The notes: generated from the sequence alone by a model not told the origin. A stretch of 64,000 nucleotides of DNA from Frigidibacter mobilis (GCF_001620265.1 NZ_CP012661.1:2852001-2916000), one strand, 5' to 3'. Counted from the first letter of the stretch, positions 39,943 to 50,756 are shown. Numbers and translations: made by a program.

Positions 39943-42780
39943 CTACTCCGCCGCCTCGGCATAGCTTTCGACCGGCGGGCAGGTGCAGGTCAGGTTGCGG
40001 TCGCCCCAGACATTGTCCACCCGCCCCACCGGCGGCCAGTACTTGTCGACCCGAAAGCTGGCGGGCGGGAAGCAGCCCTGCTCGCGGCTATAGGGGCGGT
40101 CCCACTCGGCCACCAGATCCTCAACCGTGTGAGGGGCGTGCTTCAAGGGGTTGTTATCCTTGGGCATTCTTCCCTCGGCCACATCCGCGATCTCGGCCCG
40201 GATCGCCAGCATCGCGGTGATGAAGCGGTCGAGCTCCGCCTTGGTCTCGCTCTCCGTCGGCTCCACCATCAGGGTGCCCGCCACCGGCCAGCTCATCGTC
40301 GGCGCGTGAAAACCGTTGTCGATCAGGCGCTTGGCGATGTCGTCAACCGTGATCCCCACCTCGGCAAAGGCCCGCGGGTCCAGGATGCACTCATGCGCCA
40401 CCCGCCCCCGGTTGCCCATGAACAGCACCGGATAGGCCCCCTTCAGCCGCGCCGCGATGTAGTTGGCATTCAGGATCGCAACCTTGGTCGCCTGCGTCAG
40501 GCCCGCCCCGCCCATCATCAGGCAATATGCCCATGAAATCAGCAAGATAGAGGCAGACCCGTAAGGCGCCGCACTCACCGGCCCCTCGGCGCCGCCGGTC
40601 TCGGGATGGCCCGGAAGATAGGGAGCAAGGTGGGATTTTACCCCAATCGGCCCCATCCCCGGCCCGCCGCCGCCATGCGGGATCGCAAAGGTCTTGTGCA
40701 GGTTCAGGTGGCTGACATCACCGCCGATGCTGCCCGGCCTCACCAGCCCGACCATCGCGTTCATGTTGGCCCCGTCGATATAGACCTGCCCGCCGAACTC
40801 ATGAGTGATACCGCAGATTTCGCGTACCGTCTCCTCGAACACACCATGTGTAGAGGGATAGGTAATCATGCAGGCCGCAAGCCGGCTGCCCGCCGCCTCG
40901 GCCTTGGCCCGGAAATCCTCGATGTCGATATCGCCGTTCGGGGCGGATTTCACCACCACCACCTTCATCCCCGCCATCTGCGCCGAAGCCGGGTTGGTGC
41001 CATGCGCGGAAACCGGGATCAGGCAGATATCCCGCTCCTCCCCTCGCGCCCGATGGAAGGCGGCGATGGTCAGCAGCCCCGCATATTCGCCCTGCGCGCC
41101 GGAATTCGGCTGCATCGAGAACGCGTCGTAACCCGTTATCTGGCAAAGCTTTTCCGACAGATCCTCGATCACTTCGGCATAACCTGCCGCCTGATGCGCC
41201 GGCGCGAACGGGTGCAGCGATCCGAATTCCGGCCAGGTGACCGGCATCATTTCCGCCGCCGCGTTCAGCTTCATGGTGCAAGAGCCCAGCGGAATCATCG
41301 CCCGGTCCAGCGCCAGATCGCGGTCCGACAGCCGCCGCATGTAGCGCATCATCTCGCTCTCGGCGCGGTTCATGTGGAAGACCGGATGGGTCAGGTACTC
41401 GGTCCGCCGCAGCAGCGCCTCCGGCACCCCCGGCTGCGTGGCAGGGCTCGCCGGCTCGCTGATCCCGAACGCATCCAGCAGCCGCGCGATCACCCCGTCA
41501 TCGGTGGTCTCGTCCAGCGAGATCCCGACCCGGTCGCGCCCCACCTTGCGCAGGTTGATCCCGCGCTGTTCGGCCGCCGCCAGGATGCCCGCCTGCCCGA
41601 CGCCGACCTCGACCGTGATCGTGTCGAAGAAGGCACCCGGTTGCACTTTTGCGCCTTCCTTGCGCAAGAGATCGGCCAGACCGACGGTGCGCAAATGCAG
41701 TTTTTCTGCAATTGCCCGAAGACCGCGCGGCCCGTGGAACACCGCGTAGAAGCTCGCCATCACCGCCAGCAGCGCCTGCGCGGTGCAGACGTTGGAGGTG
41801 GCCTTCTCGCGCCGGATATGCTGCTCGCGCGTCTGCAGCGCCAGCCGGTAGGCCTTGTTGCCCTTGGCGTCGATGGAGACCCCGACGATCCGCCCCGGCA
41901 TCGCGCGCTTGAACTCGTCGCGGCAGGAGAAGAACGCCGCATGGGGCCCGCCAAAGCCCATCGGCACGCCAAAGCGCTGCGATGAGCCGACGGCAATATC
42001 CGCCCCCATCGCGCCGGGCTCCTTGAGCAGGCACAGCGCCAGCAGGTCGGTCGCCACCACGGCAATCGCGCCGGCGGCGTGCAGCGCCTCGATCTCGGGC
42101 GTGAAGTCGCGGAGCTCGCCATAGGTGCCGGGGTACTGGAAGATCGCCCCGAAAACCCTTGATGCCTCAAGAGAATTCGCCGGCCCCACCAGTACCTCGA
42201 TCCCCAGCGGCAGCGCCCGGGTCCGGATCACCGCGATCGTCTGCGGATGGCAGCCCTCGTCCACGAAGAAGGCCCGCGCCTTGGACTTGGCCACCCGCTC
42301 GGCCATCGCCATCGCCTCGGCGGCCGCTGTCGCCTCGTCCAGCAGGCTGGCATTGGCGATGGGCAGGCCGGTCAGGTCGGCAACCATCGTCTGGTAATTC
42401 AGCAGCGCCTCGAGCCGGCCCTGGGCGATCTCGGGCTGGTAGGGGGTGTAAGCCGTGTACCAGGCAGGATTTTCCAGGATATTGCGCTGGATCACCGGCG
42501 GCGTGACGGTGCCGTGATAGCCCTGCCCGATCAGGCTGGCCATCACCCGGTTCTTGGCCGCAACACCCCGCATCCTGGCCAGCAGCTCATGCTCGGCCAG
42601 CGGCGCCCAGTCCAGCGCCGTGCCCTGGCGGATACTGCCGGGCACGGTTTCGGCGATCAGCGCGTCCAGGTCCGGCGCGCCGACGGCCTGCAGCATCAGC
42701 CGCATCTCATCGGGCGAAGGGCCGATATGGCGGCGGTTGGCAAAGTCGTAGGGGTCGTAGTCCGTCGGGGTCCAGGTCAT
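39943..42780 (-). CDS. gcvP: Glycine dehydrogenase (decarboxylating), P-protein
   Basis: Full-length (945 residues, both halves fused) PLP enzyme of the glycine cleavage system; it decarboxylates glycine and passes the aminomethyl group to lipoyl-GcvH. The PLP lysine is K696 in [23 protein letters not shown]. Other family segments: [16 protein letters not shown] at the start, [33 protein letters not shown] and the C-terminal [16 protein letters not shown]. Third gene of the gcvT-gcvH-gcvP operon, 8 bp after gcvH. Confidence 0.97.
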   Translation of the reverse strand: MTWTPTDYDPYDFANRRHIGPSPDEMRLMLQAVGAPDLDALIAETVPGSIRQGTALDWAPLAEHELLARMRGVAAKNRVMASLIGQGYHGTVTPPVIQRNILENPAWYTAYTPYQPEIAQGRLEALLNYQTMVADLTGLPIANASLLDEATAAAEAMAMAERVAKSKARAFFVDEGCHPQTIAVIRTRALPLGIEVLVGPANSLEASRVFGAIFQYPGTYGELRDFTPEIEALHAAGAIAVVATDLLALCLLKEPGAMGADIAVGSSQRFGVPMGFGGPHAAFFSCRDEFKRAMPGRIVGVSIDAKGNKAYRLALQTREQHIRREKATSNVCTAQALLAVMASFYAVFHGPRGLRAIAEKLHLRTVGLADLLRKEGAKVQPGAFFDTITVEVGVGQAGILAAAEQRGINLRKVGRDRVGISLDETTDDGVIARLLDAFGISEPASPATQPGVPEALLRRTEYLTHPVFHMNRAESEMMRYMRRLSDRDLALDRAMIPLGSCTMKLNAAAEMMPVTWPEFGSLHPFAPAHQAAGYAEVIEDLSEKLCQITGYDAFSMQPNSGAQGEYAGLLTIAAFHRARGEERDICLIPVSAHGTNPASAQMAGMKVVVVKSAPNGDIDIEDFRAKAEAAGSRLAACMITYPSTHGVFEETVREICGITHEFGGQVYIDGANMNAMVGLVRPGSIGGDVSHLNLHKTFAIPHGGGGPGMGPIGVKSHLAPYLPGHPETGGAEGPVSAAPYGSASILLISWAYCLMMGGAGLTQATKVAILNANYIAARLKGAYPVLFMGNRGRVAHECILDPRAFAEVGITVDDIAKRLIDNGFHAPTMSWPVAGTLMVEPTESETKAELDRFITAMLAIRAEIADVAEGRMPKDNNPLKHAPHTVEDLVAEWDRPYSREQGCFPPASFRVDKYWPPVGRVDNVWGDRNLTCTCPPVESYAEAAE

Positions 42781-42788
42781 GATTTTCC

Positions 42789-43148
42789 TCAGCCGATCAA
42801 GGCTTTGTAGGCGGCCTCATCCATGAAGCCATCCAGCGCCGAAAGATCGGCGACCTTCATCTTGAAGAACCAGCCAGCCTCCAGCGGGTCTTCGTTGACC
42901 AGCGCCGGGGTCTCCGCCAGCGCATCGTTGACCTCGACGATCTCGCCATCCAGCGGGGCGAGGATGTCGGAGGCCGCCTTGACGCTTTCGATCACCACCA
43001 CCTCATCGCCAGTGGTGACGGTGCGGCCCGCTTCGGGCAAGTCCACGAACACCACATCGCCCAGTTGCTCCGAGGCGTGTTCGGTGATGCCGACGATGAC
43101 CAGATCGCCCTCGACGCGCAGCCATTCGTGATCTTCGGTGAATTTCAT
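42789..43148 (-). CDS. gcvH: Glycine cleavage system H protein
   Basis: 119-residue lipoyl carrier. The lipoylated lysine is K57 in [25 protein letters not shown]. Start [39 protein letters not shown] is highly typical. The upstream open frame is an accident of base composition. Lies 16 bp after gcvT and is co-transcribed with it. Confidence 0.97.
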   Translation of the reverse strand: MKFTEDHEWLRVEGDLVIVGITEHASEQLGDVVFVDLPEAGRTVTTGDEVVVIESVKAASDILAPLDGEIVEVNDALAETPALVNEDPLEAGWFFKMKVADLSALDGFMDEAAYKALIG

Positions 43149-43164
43149 CTTTGTAATCCTTGAC

Positions 43165-44289
43165 TTAGCGTTTGAAGGTGGCGGGACGGAACGGCATGGG
43201 CACGATCCGCGCGGGCAGGCGTTTGCCGCGCACGTCGCCATAGACGGTAGAGCCTTCGGGAAGGTCGGCGGGCAGATAGGCCATCGCCATCGGCGCCTCG
43301 ATGCTGGGGCCGAATCCACCAGAGGTGACGCGGCCGATGGGCGCGCCGCCATCCTCGGTGGCATAGATCTCCACGCCCTCGCGCATCGGCGCGCGGCCCT
43401 CGGGGCGCAGGCCGCGGCGCTTGCGGGACGTGCCATCGGCCAGTTCGGCCAGGACCCGTTCCGCCCCCGGGAAACCGCCTGCGCGGGCGCCGCCGGCGCG
43501 GCGGATCTTCTGGATCGCCCAGCCAAGGCTGGCCTCCCCAGGGCTTGTTTCTTCATCAATATCATGGCCATAGAGGCACAGCCCCGCTTCCAGCCGCAGG
43601 CTGTCGCGCGCACCAAGGCCGATGGGGGCGACCTCGGGCATCTCCAGCAGGCGTTCGGCCAAAGCCTCGGCAAACCCGTCCGGCACAGAGATTTCGAACC
43701 CGTCCTCGCCGGTATAGCCGGAACGGGAGATCCACAGCTCCACCCCCTGCCAGTTGCGGATGCCCACATCCATAAAGGCGAACTCGGGCGCATCGGGCAC
43801 CAGCCGTGCCAGCGCAGCCTCGGCCCCAGGGCCCTGCAGCGCGATCAACCCGCGGCCCGGCACCTCGGCCACGTCGCAATCGGGCAGGCCCGCGCGCAGG
43901 GCGGCAAGGTCTTCGGCCTTGCGCGAGGCATTGACGACGATGAAGAAGTGATCGCCGCGGTTGGCGATCATCAGGTCGTCGATGATCCCGCCCGCATCGT
44001 TGGTCAGGAAGCCATAGCGCTGCCGCCCCTCGGCCAGCCCGGCGATATCCACGGGGATCAACCGTTCCAGCGCCAGCGCCGCATCCGCCTGCCTGCCGCT
44101 GATGGCGCTGACCAGCACCTGCCCCATATGGCCGACATCGAACAGGCCCGCCGCGCTGCGGGTATGCAGGTGCTCCTTGAGCACCCCGGCGGGGTATTGC
44201 ACCGGCATGTCATAGCCGGCAAACGGCACCATTTTCGCGCCAAGCCGCAAATGCAGGGCGTGAAGTGCCGTGCGGTTCAGGTCGGCCAT
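43165..44289 (-). CDS. gcvT: Glycine cleavage system T protein (aminomethyltransferase)
   Basis: 374-residue aminomethyltransferase that forms 5,10-methylene-THF and ammonia from the H-bound intermediate. Segments: [56 protein letters not shown] (folate site) and [23 protein letters not shown]. The start at 44289 has GGAGGGCGG upstream. First gene of gcvTHP and directly downstream of a tandem glycine riboswitch. Confidence 0.96.
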   Translation of the reverse strand: MADLNRTALHALHLRLGAKMVPFAGYDMPVQYPAGVLKEHLHTRSAAGLFDVGHMGQVLVSAISGRQADAALALERLIPVDIAGLAEGRQRYGFLTNDAGGIIDDLMIANRGDHFFIVVNASRKAEDLAALRAGLPDCDVAEVPGRGLIALQGPGAEAALARLVPDAPEFAFMDVGIRNWQGVELWISRSGYTGEDGFEISVPDGFAEALAERLLEMPEVAPIGLGARDSLRLEAGLCLYGHDIDEETSPGEASLGWAIQKIRRAGGARAGGFPGAERVLAELADGTSRKRRGLRPEGRAPMREGVEIYATEDGGAPIGRVTSGGFGPSIEAPMAMAYLPADLPEGSTVYGDVRGKRLPARIVPMPFRPATFKR

Positions 44290-44363
44290 TGCCGCCCTCC
44301 TTGCCATAGGCCGGGGAAACGCTCCGGCATCGCCCGACGGACTCGTCCCGTCGCTCCGATGCC

Positions 44364-44532
44364 CCCTCTGTCCCTTGCGCCTGAGATCGTTATCCCTTCG
44401 GCGGACGCGGGGTTGCCGCGCCTCTCTCCAGAGTCCTTGTGCCAGAACGGTCCCTTGCGCCTGAGAGTTTACCGGGGCGGTTGCTCCTTCGGCACCGGCA
44501 AGCCGCAAGCGGCGCACCGGATTCTCCCGATC
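44364..44532 (-). ncRNA. Tandem glycine riboswitch upstream of gcvTHP
   Basis: Two glycine aptamers in series on the minus strand. Aptamer 1 (about 44532-44447): GGGAGA, then GCCGAAGGAGCAA, then AACTCTCAGGCGCAAGGGACCG. Aptamer 2 (about 44436-44364): CTCTGGAGAGAGGC, then GCCGAAGGGATAAC, then ATCTCAGGCGCAAGGGACAGAGGG. These match the conserved GGAGA, GCCGAAGG and CTCAGG-GCAA-GGAC blocks. The second aptamer ends 75 bp before the gcvT start. Glycine is expected to turn the operon on. Confidence 0.93.
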
Positions 44533-44640
44533 CTGACCCGCCCCGGATACCCGAGCGCCCGCGGCTCTGGCAAGTGAAATGCAGGGAAGCGACGCTTTGT
44601 CTGCAATAACCGCCGCCCCGGTCGCGCAGCGACCAAGAAC

Positions 44641-44684
44641 CAGGCCCTGCCCGCAAAAGGATCAGGCCCTGCCCGCAAAAGGAT
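44641..44684 (-). repeat. 22-bp perfect tandem duplication at the end of the amidohydrolase gene
   Basis: The 22-mer starting CAGGCCCTGCCCGC occurs twice head to tail (44641-44662 and 44663-44684). It covers the bases right after and one base into the stop codon of the HDAC-like gene. A recent replication-slippage duplication is the simplest reading. Confidence 0.8.
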
Positions 44685-45715
44685 CAGGCGCCGAGGAACC
44701 CCTCCAGCACGTTCACCGTGTTGATCCCCACCGCCTCGATCGCATAGCCGCCCTCCATGCAGAACACGGTCGGCAGGCCCAGCGTCTCGATCCGGCGGCC
44801 GGCATCGGCGAAATCGGGGCTGTCGAGCCGGAAGAAGCTGATCGGGTCATCCTTGTAGGCATCGACCCCCAGCGAGACCACCAGCGCCTCTGCCCCCCAG
44901 GCGCGGATGCGGGCGATGGCATCGTCGAGCGCCGCGGACCAGCGGTCATAGCCGGTGCCGGGCGGCAGCGGGTAGTTGGCCGTCGCGCCCTCGCCCGCGC
45001 CCGCGCCGGTCTCATCCGCGAAGCCGAGGAAATAGGGAAAGGCATCCTCGGGCGCGCCGTGGACCGAGGCGAAGAACACGTCGCCCCGGCCATAGAAGAT
45101 GTCCTGCGTGCCGTTGCCGTGGTGAAAGTCGATGTCCAGCACCGCAACCCGGCCCGCGCCCTGATCGCGGAACATCTGCGCCACCACGGCGGCATTGTTG
45201 AGGAAGCAATAGCCGCCATACATGTCCGCCGTCGCATGGTGCCCGGGCGGGCGGCAGAGCGCGAAGGCCGCCCGCGCGCCCGCCGCCACATGCCGCTGTG
45301 CCGCCTGCGCCGAGGCCATCGAGGACAAAGCCGCGCCCCAGGTGCCGCCGGTGATCGCGGTTTCCTGCGCCAGGCAGTAATAACCCGCCAGCCCGTCGAT
45401 ATTGCGCGGCGGGCGCGCCATCTGCATCCGCCGCGCCGGGATCGCCGCCGGGATCACCTCGCCGGCGCAGCCCGCGGCCTTCCATTGGTCCCAGGCGGTT
45501 TCGAGGAAGGCAAGGAAGCCCGGATCCATCATCGCGCGCACGGGGCCCATGTCGCAGGCGCCGGGATCCGCGATGTCGCGCAGGCCCTGCTGCTTCAGCC
45601 GCTGATAGACATATTCCGCCCGGCTTGGCCGTTCATAGGGGGTAACGAACTGGCCACCGCTCAACTCGGCCTGCGGGAAATGCAGGCGGTGATCCTCGCT
45701 GAAAAACACCTTCAT
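44684..45715 (-). CDS. Histone deacetylase-superfamily amidohydrolase (acetylpolyamine amidohydrolase-like)
   Basis: 343-residue zinc amidohydrolase of the HDAC/acetylpolyamine amidohydrolase superfamily. Active-site histidines H159 and H160 are in RPPGHHATADMYGGYCFLNNAAV. Zinc ligands D196 and H198 are in VLDIDFHHGNGTQ. The end LPTVFCMEGGYAIEAVG carries the catalytic-loop tyrosine of the family. It removes an acyl group from an amide nitrogen. Last gene of cluster B, 84 bp after the CoA-transferase gene, so it probably hydrolyses an amide or N-acyl intermediate of that pathway. Confidence 0.88.
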   Translation of the reverse strand: MKVFFSEDHRLHFPQAELSGGQFVTPYERPSRAEYVYQRLKQQGLRDIADPGACDMGPVRAMMDPGFLAFLETAWDQWKAAGCAGEVIPAAIPARRMQMARPPRNIDGLAGYYCLAQETAITGGTWGAALSSMASAQAAQRHVAAGARAAFALCRPPGHHATADMYGGYCFLNNAAVVAQMFRDQGAGRVAVLDIDFHHGNGTQDIFYGRGDVFFASVHGAPEDAFPYFLGFADETGAGAGEGATANYPLPPGTGYDRWSAALDDAIARIRAWGAEALVVSLGVDAYKDDPISFFRLDSPDFADAGRRIETLGLPTVFCMEGGYAIEAVGINTVNVLEGFLGA

Positions 45716-45799
45716 CGTTGCTGTCTCCTCGGGGTTTGCCGCTGCGCGTTCGGGCGATCCTGCCGTGATGCGGGCAAGGCGGGAAGGGGGAAAAGCGTG

Positions 45800-46878
45800 T
45801 CAGGGCAACAGGCCGCGCCGGCGCAGTTCCGCCAGGATCTCGGCGCGGTGCTGGTCGCGGGCGGGCGCGGCGGCGATCCCGGCGCGCTGACCGTCGAAGC
45901 GAGGGGCCGGAGCGGGTTGCAGCCTGCCGCCCACCTGCTGCCATGTGCCGCGCGCCGCCATATGCGGATCGGCGGCCGCCTCGTCCGGCGGCAGCACCGG
46001 CGCCACACAGGCATCGCTGGCGCCGAACAGCGCCTGCCAATGGGCAAGCGGCTGGCTGGCAAAGGCCTCTGCCAGCCGCGCCCTCTGCGCCGGCCACTGC
46101 GCGGGGTCGTGCTGCGCTTCCATCGCCGGATCGCCCGCCATCCCCAGACCCTCCAGCAGCAGGGCGTAGAATTTCGGCTCATAGGCCTGCACCGCCACAT
46201 GCCGGCCATCGGCCGTGGCATAGCTGCGCGACCAATGCGCCCCGTCCAGCGCTCCCGAGCCGCGGGCAAAGCCCTGCGCGCCGGGCGGGCGCAGCGACAA
46301 GAGCAGCGCCAGCATATGCGCCGATCCGTCGACGATGGCGGCATCGACCACGGTGCCCTGCCCCGTGGCCCGCGCCCGCATCACCCCGGCCAGCAGGCCA
46401 ACGGCCAGATACATCGCCCCGCCGCCGATATCGCCCACCATCGCGGGGGGCGGCATCGGCACATCGCCGGGCAGCCCCGCGAACCACAGCACGCCGGCGC
46501 GGGCAAGGTAGTTGAGGTCATGCCCCGCCAGCGGCGCCAGCGGGCCCTCCTGCCCCCAGCCGGTCATCCGGGCGTAGACCAGCGCCGGGTTCAGCGCCTG
46601 GCAGTCCTTGGGTCCCAGCCCCAGCCGCTCCATCACCCCCGGCCGCAGCCCCTCGATCAACGCCTCGGCCGAGGCGACAAGGGCGCGGGCGGTGGCCAGA
46701 TCCTCCGGCGCCTTGAGGTCGAGCGCGATCGAGCGCTTGCCGCGGTCCAGCAGCCCCGGCGCACCCGGGCCGGGGCGGTGGATGGTGATGACCTCGGCCC
46801 CCAGATCGGCCAGCAGCATGGCAGCGAAGGGACCGGGCCCCAGCCCTCGAACTCGACGACCCGCAATCCCTTCAGCAT
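45800..46878 (-). pseudogene. CaiB/BaiF-type (family III) CoA-transferase, frameshifted near the start
   Basis: Family III CoA-transferase. The main frame gives MLLADLGAEVITIHRPG, YARMTGWGQEGPLAPLAGHDLNYLARAG, GGGAMYLAVGLLAGVMRA and VDAAIVDGSAHM, all typical. The true N-terminus MLKGLRVVEFEG starts at the ATG at 46878 but in another frame. Restoring one C near 46846-46850 yields EGLGPGPFAAMLLADLG, the expected family start, and a 359-residue protein. The start is 1 bp after the HyuB stop. Either a point deletion or a sequencing error; the enzyme would move CoA onto an acid product of the pathway. Confidence 0.8.
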
Positions 46879-46879
46879 C

Positions 46880-48580
46880 TCAGCCCCTCCAGCCCGGAAA
46901 CAGCGCGCGCGCCTGGTCGCGGGTGTAGCGGCCAAGGCGCACATCCTCGTCCACCGCGCCCGGGTCGCGCAGCGCCGGGTCACCGTAACCGCCGCCCCCC
47001 GGCGTGCGCACCCGCACCCGGTCGCCCGGGCGCAGCGGGATGTCCTGTGCCTTGGACAGATGCTCGGGCACCGTCACCACGCCGCCGCGGATCACCTCCA
47101 CCCGGTTCACCGCGCCGTCCTGGCCGCCAGCCGCGCCCTGCGGGCCGGTGCGGCCGTGATCCATCACGAAGCTGGCCCGCGCCTCGCCGCGCAGCAGCTC
47201 GATCTCGTAATCGAGGCCAAAGCCACCCCGATGCTGCCCCGCCCCGCCCGAGCCTTCGTGCAGCGCATAGCGGCGGTAGAGCACGGGGTATGTCTGCTCC
47301 ATGATCTCGACCGGCGGCGCCTTGGAGATGCCGATGGTGGAGCAGCCATTGGCCAGCCCGTCATGGCCCGCATTGCCGCCATAGCCGCCGCCCGAGATCT
47401 GGTACATCACATAGTCGCGGCCCTTGCCCGGGTCATGCCCGCCAAGCCCGAAATTGCCCGAGGTGCCGGCGGGGGATGCGGTGACAAGATGCGGGATTCC
47501 CTGCACCAACGCGGCAAACACCGCCTCGGCAATGCGCTGGCTGACCTCGGCGGCGCAGCCCGAGACCGGGCGCGGGTAATGGGCGTCAAGGAAGGTACCC
47601 TCGATCCCGGTCACATGCAGCGGCTCGAACGCGCCGGCGGACATCGGCACATCGGGGAAGATGTGGCGCATGGCGAGGTAGACCGACGAAAGCGTGGTGG
47701 CGCGGACCGAGTTCATAGGCCCCGCACAGGGCCGCGAGGAGCCGGTAAAGTCGAAGGTCAGCGTCTCCGCACCCGGCGCACCCTCGCGGGTGACGGCCAG
47801 CGCGATGGTCAGGGGTTCGTTCACCACGCCGTCGCTGTCGATGAAGGCGGTGGCGGTCAGCCGGCCCTCGGGGATCTGCGCGATGCTGGCGCGCATCTGC
47901 CGCGCCGCCAGCGCCCGGATGCGGGCAATCGCCTCGCGCACCGCGCCGTCGCCATAACGCTCGAGGATTGCCGTCAGCCGTTCCGCCCCCACCAGCAGCG
48001 CCGAGGCCTGCGCCTTAACATCGCCGATGCGCTGGCCCGAGACGCGGATATTGGAACAGATCACCTGCCACAGTTCGGGGTCCATCACACCCCGCTTGAA
48101 CAGCTTCACGGGCGGCAGGCGCAGCCCTTCCTGTTCGGCGCTGGTGGCGCTGGCGGAAAACCCCCCCGGCACCGCGCCGCCGGTATCGGGCCAGTGGCCG
48201 GTATTGGACAGCCAGCAGAAGATCCGGCCGTCGCGGTAGAAGGGCGCGGCGAAGCGCACATCCATCAGATGGGTGCCGCCAAGGTAGGGGTCATTGACGA
48301 TGTAGATGTCGCCGGGTTCGGGCGGCAGTGTCTCGCCACTGGCAATGCGCTCGATGAGGTGGCGGGTGGAGAACTGCATGGTGCCGACAAAGACCGGCAG
48401 CCCCCGCGCACCCTGCGCGATCAGCGCGCCATCCGCCGCGTCATAGATCCCGTCGGAGCGGTCATCGGCTTCCGCGATCACCGGCGAGAAGGCGGCGCGC
48501 GAGAAGCTGAGGTCCATCTCGTCGCAGACCTGCTGCAGGCCGGCCTGGATCACGGCGAGGGTGACGGGGTCGAGGCTCAT
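46880..48580 (-). CDS. hyuB: Hydantoinase B/oxoprolinase family protein
   Basis: 566-residue HyuB-type subunit. Features: LQQVCDEMDLSFSRAAFSPVIAEADDRSDGIYD, GDIYIVNDPYLGGTHLMDVRF, GRIFCWLSNTGHWPDTGG, and the glycine-rich C-terminus VRVRTPGGGGYGDP. With HyuA it forms ATP-dependent amide-ring hydrolases (N-methylhydantoinase, oxoprolinase) or related carboxylases. The start at 48580 (MSLDPVTLAVIQAGLQQ) is 118 bp after the HyuA stop, and that gap holds a dispersed repeat. Confidence 0.92.
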   Translation of the reverse strand: MSLDPVTLAVIQAGLQQVCDEMDLSFSRAAFSPVIAEADDRSDGIYDAADGALIAQGARGLPVFVGTMQFSTRHLIERIASGETLPPEPGDIYIVNDPYLGGTHLMDVRFAAPFYRDGRIFCWLSNTGHWPDTGGAVPGGFSASATSAEQEGLRLPPVKLFKRGVMDPELWQVICSNIRVSGQRIGDVKAQASALLVGAERLTAILERYGDGAVREAIARIRALAARQMRASIAQIPEGRLTATAFIDSDGVVNEPLTIALAVTREGAPGAETLTFDFTGSSRPCAGPMNSVRATTLSSVYLAMRHIFPDVPMSAGAFEPLHVTGIEGTFLDAHYPRPVSGCAAEVSQRIAEAVFAALVQGIPHLVTASPAGTSGNFGLGGHDPGKGRDYVMYQISGGGYGGNAGHDGLANGCSTIGISKAPPVEIMEQTYPVLYRRYALHEGSGGAGQHRGGFGLDYEIELLRGEARASFVMDHGRTGPQGAAGGQDGAVNRVEVIRGGVVTVPEHLSKAQDIPLRPGDRVRVRTPGGGGYGDPALRDPGAVDEDVRLGRYTRDQARALFPGWRG

Positions 48581-48635
48581 GGGGCGGGGCTCATTGGGCG
48601 GGACTTTCCTTGCAGCCCCGGTGCCATTGGCAAGG

Positions 48636-48690
48636 CCGGGGGGCTGTCTGCCCCCCGGACCCCCCGAGGATATTTTGAACAAGGCAAAGC
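48636..48690 (+). repeat. Dispersed intergenic hairpin element with GAGGATATTTT tail (copy 3)
   Basis: G-run, CTGTCTG loop and C-run stem, then a C7 run, GAGGATATTTTG and ACAAGGCAAAGC. Nearly the same as the copy at 8165-8225 but on the other strand. It lies within cluster B between hyuA and hyuB, opposite to the direction of transcription. Confidence 0.6.
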
Positions 48691-48698
48691 AGGCATGG

Positions 48699-50756
48699 TC
48701 AGGGCCCCTTCAGGGTGACGATCAGGTTGCCATCCGCGTCCATGCGGACATGGTCGCCCGGGTCCACAACCAGCGTCGTATCCATCTGCTCGATGATCGC
48801 GGGGCCGGTGAGGCCAAGGTCCGCCGGCAGGTGGTCGCGCCAGTAGACGGGGGTATCGGTCCAGCCACCAAACCACACCGGGCGGGCGCCGGTCTGCGCC
48901 TCGGCCAGGGTGGCGCGGCGCCCCGAGGGGTCGATCAGCGCGGCAAGGTCGATCTCGGGGCGGGCGCCGATCACCGAGGTGTTGAGGTTCACGAGGTTGG
49001 CGGGGATGCTGTCGAGATCGACGCGGAAGCGGGCGTGATAGGCGCGTTCGAAGGCGGCCTGCAATTCGGCGCGGGTGGGCTGGCCGTTTGGCAGCGGCAC
49101 CCGCAGCAGGTGGGTCTGGCCGACGAATTGCATGTCGGCGCTGTATTCGGCGGCGATGCCGGTCAGCGCGATGCGCTCGGCGCCGATCAGGGCACGGCCC
49201 TCGGCCTCTTGCGCGGCGAAGATGGCGTGGACGGCGGCCATGTCGGCCTGGTCCAGCGGGCGGTTGAGGGTGCGCACAAAGTCATGCCGCAGGTCGGCCA
49301 CGACGCAGCCAAGCGCGTTGGTGATGCCGGGGCGGGCGGGCACCAGCACCTGCGGGATCGCCAGTTCGCGCGCCAGGGCAGTGGCATGGAGGGGCCCCGC
49401 GCCGCCGAAGGCGAAGAGCGCGAAATCGCGCGGGTCGGCGCCCATCGAGATCGAGACCATGCGGATCGCCCCGGCCATATGGGTATTGCCGAGCCTGAGC
49501 ACCGCCATCGCCGCCGCCTCGGGCGTCAGGCCAAGGGGGGCGCCGATCTGGGCGGCGAAGGCGTCGCGCACGGCCGCCCGCAACTCGCCCCCGAACCGCT
49601 CTGGCGGCAGCCGCCCCAGCAAGAGGTTGGCGTCGGAGATGGTCACATGGCGGCCGCCGCGGCCATAGCAGATCGGCCCCGGGGTGCTGCCGGCGCTTTC
49701 GGGGCCGACCCGCAGCATCCCCGCGGCATCGACCCGGGCCAGCGAGCCGCCCCCGGCGCCCACGGTGCGCACATCGACCATCGGCACATGGATCGGCATC
49801 GCATATTCGATCTCGATCTCGTTCGAGACCGGGGCGCGGCCGTCCCGGATCAGCGCCACATCGGTGGAGGTGCCGCCCATGTCATAGGTGACAAGGTTGG
49901 GCATTCCCGCCCGCCGCCCGGTATAGACCGCCGCCATCACGCCCGAGGCGGGGCCGGACATCACCGTCTTCACCGCCTCGCGCGCCACCAGCCGGGACGA
50001 GACCATGCCGCCATTGCCATTCATCACCAGCAGTTCACGCGCATAGCCGCGGGCCTGCAGCTCGTTTTGCAGCCGGGCGATGTAGCGCTCCAGCAGCGGC
50101 TGCACTGCGGCGTTGACGGCCGCCGTCACCCCGCGTTCGTATTCGCGGCTTTCGGACAGCAGGCGGTGGCCGATGGTGATGTGGCGGTTGGGCCAGACCT
50201 CTGCCGCGATCTCCGCCGCCCGCAATTCATGGGCGGGGTTGGCGTAGGCGTGCAGGAAGTGGATCACCAGCGCCTCGCAGCCCTTTGCCAGCAGATCCGC
50301 CAGCGCGGCGCGCAGGGCGGGCTCGTCGAGCGGCGTCAGCACCTGGCCGCGCGCATCCATCCGTTCGGGCACTTCAAGCCGCAGGTCGCGCGGAATGATC
50401 GGCACGAAGCGGCCGGTCATCCCGTAGGGTTGCGGGCGGGTGCGGCGGCCAAGCTCCAGCACGTCGCGGAAACCCTGCGTGGTGACGATGCCGGTGCGGG
50501 CCAGCTTGCGTTCCAGCACCGCGTTGGTGGTGGTGGTGGTGCCATGCACGATCAGGTCCAGCCCCGCCAGATCCTGCCCCGCCGCCTCGAAGGCCGCGAG
50601 CACGCCGAAGGCCTGATTGTCGAGCGTGGTGGGCACCTTGGCCAGCCGCACAGTGCCGGTGGCGGGATCGAAGATCACCAGATCGGTGAAGGTGCCGCCG
50701 ACATCGACGCCGGCGACGAGGCCGTGCGGGGTGCCGCGCTGTTCCCCCCCACCCAT
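48699..50756 (-). CDS. hyuA: Hydantoinase A/oxoprolinase family protein
   Basis: 685-residue HyuA-type subunit with an actin-like ATPase fold. The first phosphate loop is AGVDVGGTFTDLVIFD, the second VTYDMGGTSTDVALI, and the adenosine region has VRTVGAGGGS. N- and C-domains are both complete. With HyuB it would use ATP to open an amide ring. The start touches the LivF stop (TGATGG, 1-bp overlap), so it is co-translated with the transporter. Confidence 0.92.
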   Translation of the reverse strand: MGGGEQRGTPHGLVAGVDVGGTFTDLVIFDPATGTVRLAKVPTTLDNQAFGVLAAFEAAGQDLAGLDLIVHGTTTTTNAVLERKLARTGIVTTQGFRDVLELGRRTRPQPYGMTGRFVPIIPRDLRLEVPERMDARGQVLTPLDEPALRAALADLLAKGCEALVIHFLHAYANPAHELRAAEIAAEVWPNRHITIGHRLLSESREYERGVTAAVNAAVQPLLERYIARLQNELQARGYARELLVMNGNGGMVSSRLVAREAVKTVMSGPASGVMAAVYTGRRAGMPNLVTYDMGGTSTDVALIRDGRAPVSNEIEIEYAMPIHVPMVDVRTVGAGGGSLARVDAAGMLRVGPESAGSTPGPICYGRGGRHVTISDANLLLGRLPPERFGGELRAAVRDAFAAQIGAPLGLTPEAAAMAVLRLGNTHMAGAIRMVSISMGADPRDFALFAFGGAGPLHATALARELAIPQVLVPARPGITNALGCVVADLRHDFVRTLNRPLDQADMAAVHAIFAAQEAEGRALIGAERIALTGIAAEYSADMQFVGQTHLLRVPLPNGQPTRAELQAAFERAYHARFRVDLDSIPANLVNLNTSVIGARPEIDLAALIDPSGRRATLAEAQTGARPVWFGGWTDTPVYWRDHLPADLGLTGPAIIEQMDTTLVVDPGDHVRMDADGNLIVTLKGP

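Noticed and set aside
44579..48718. A 1379-codon plus-strand reading frame opposite the amidohydrolase, CoA-transferase and HyuB genes
   Set aside because: The product is extremely rich in His, Gln, Arg and Ala with no domain, as expected for the antisense of GC-rich genes. The minus strand carries recognisable families.
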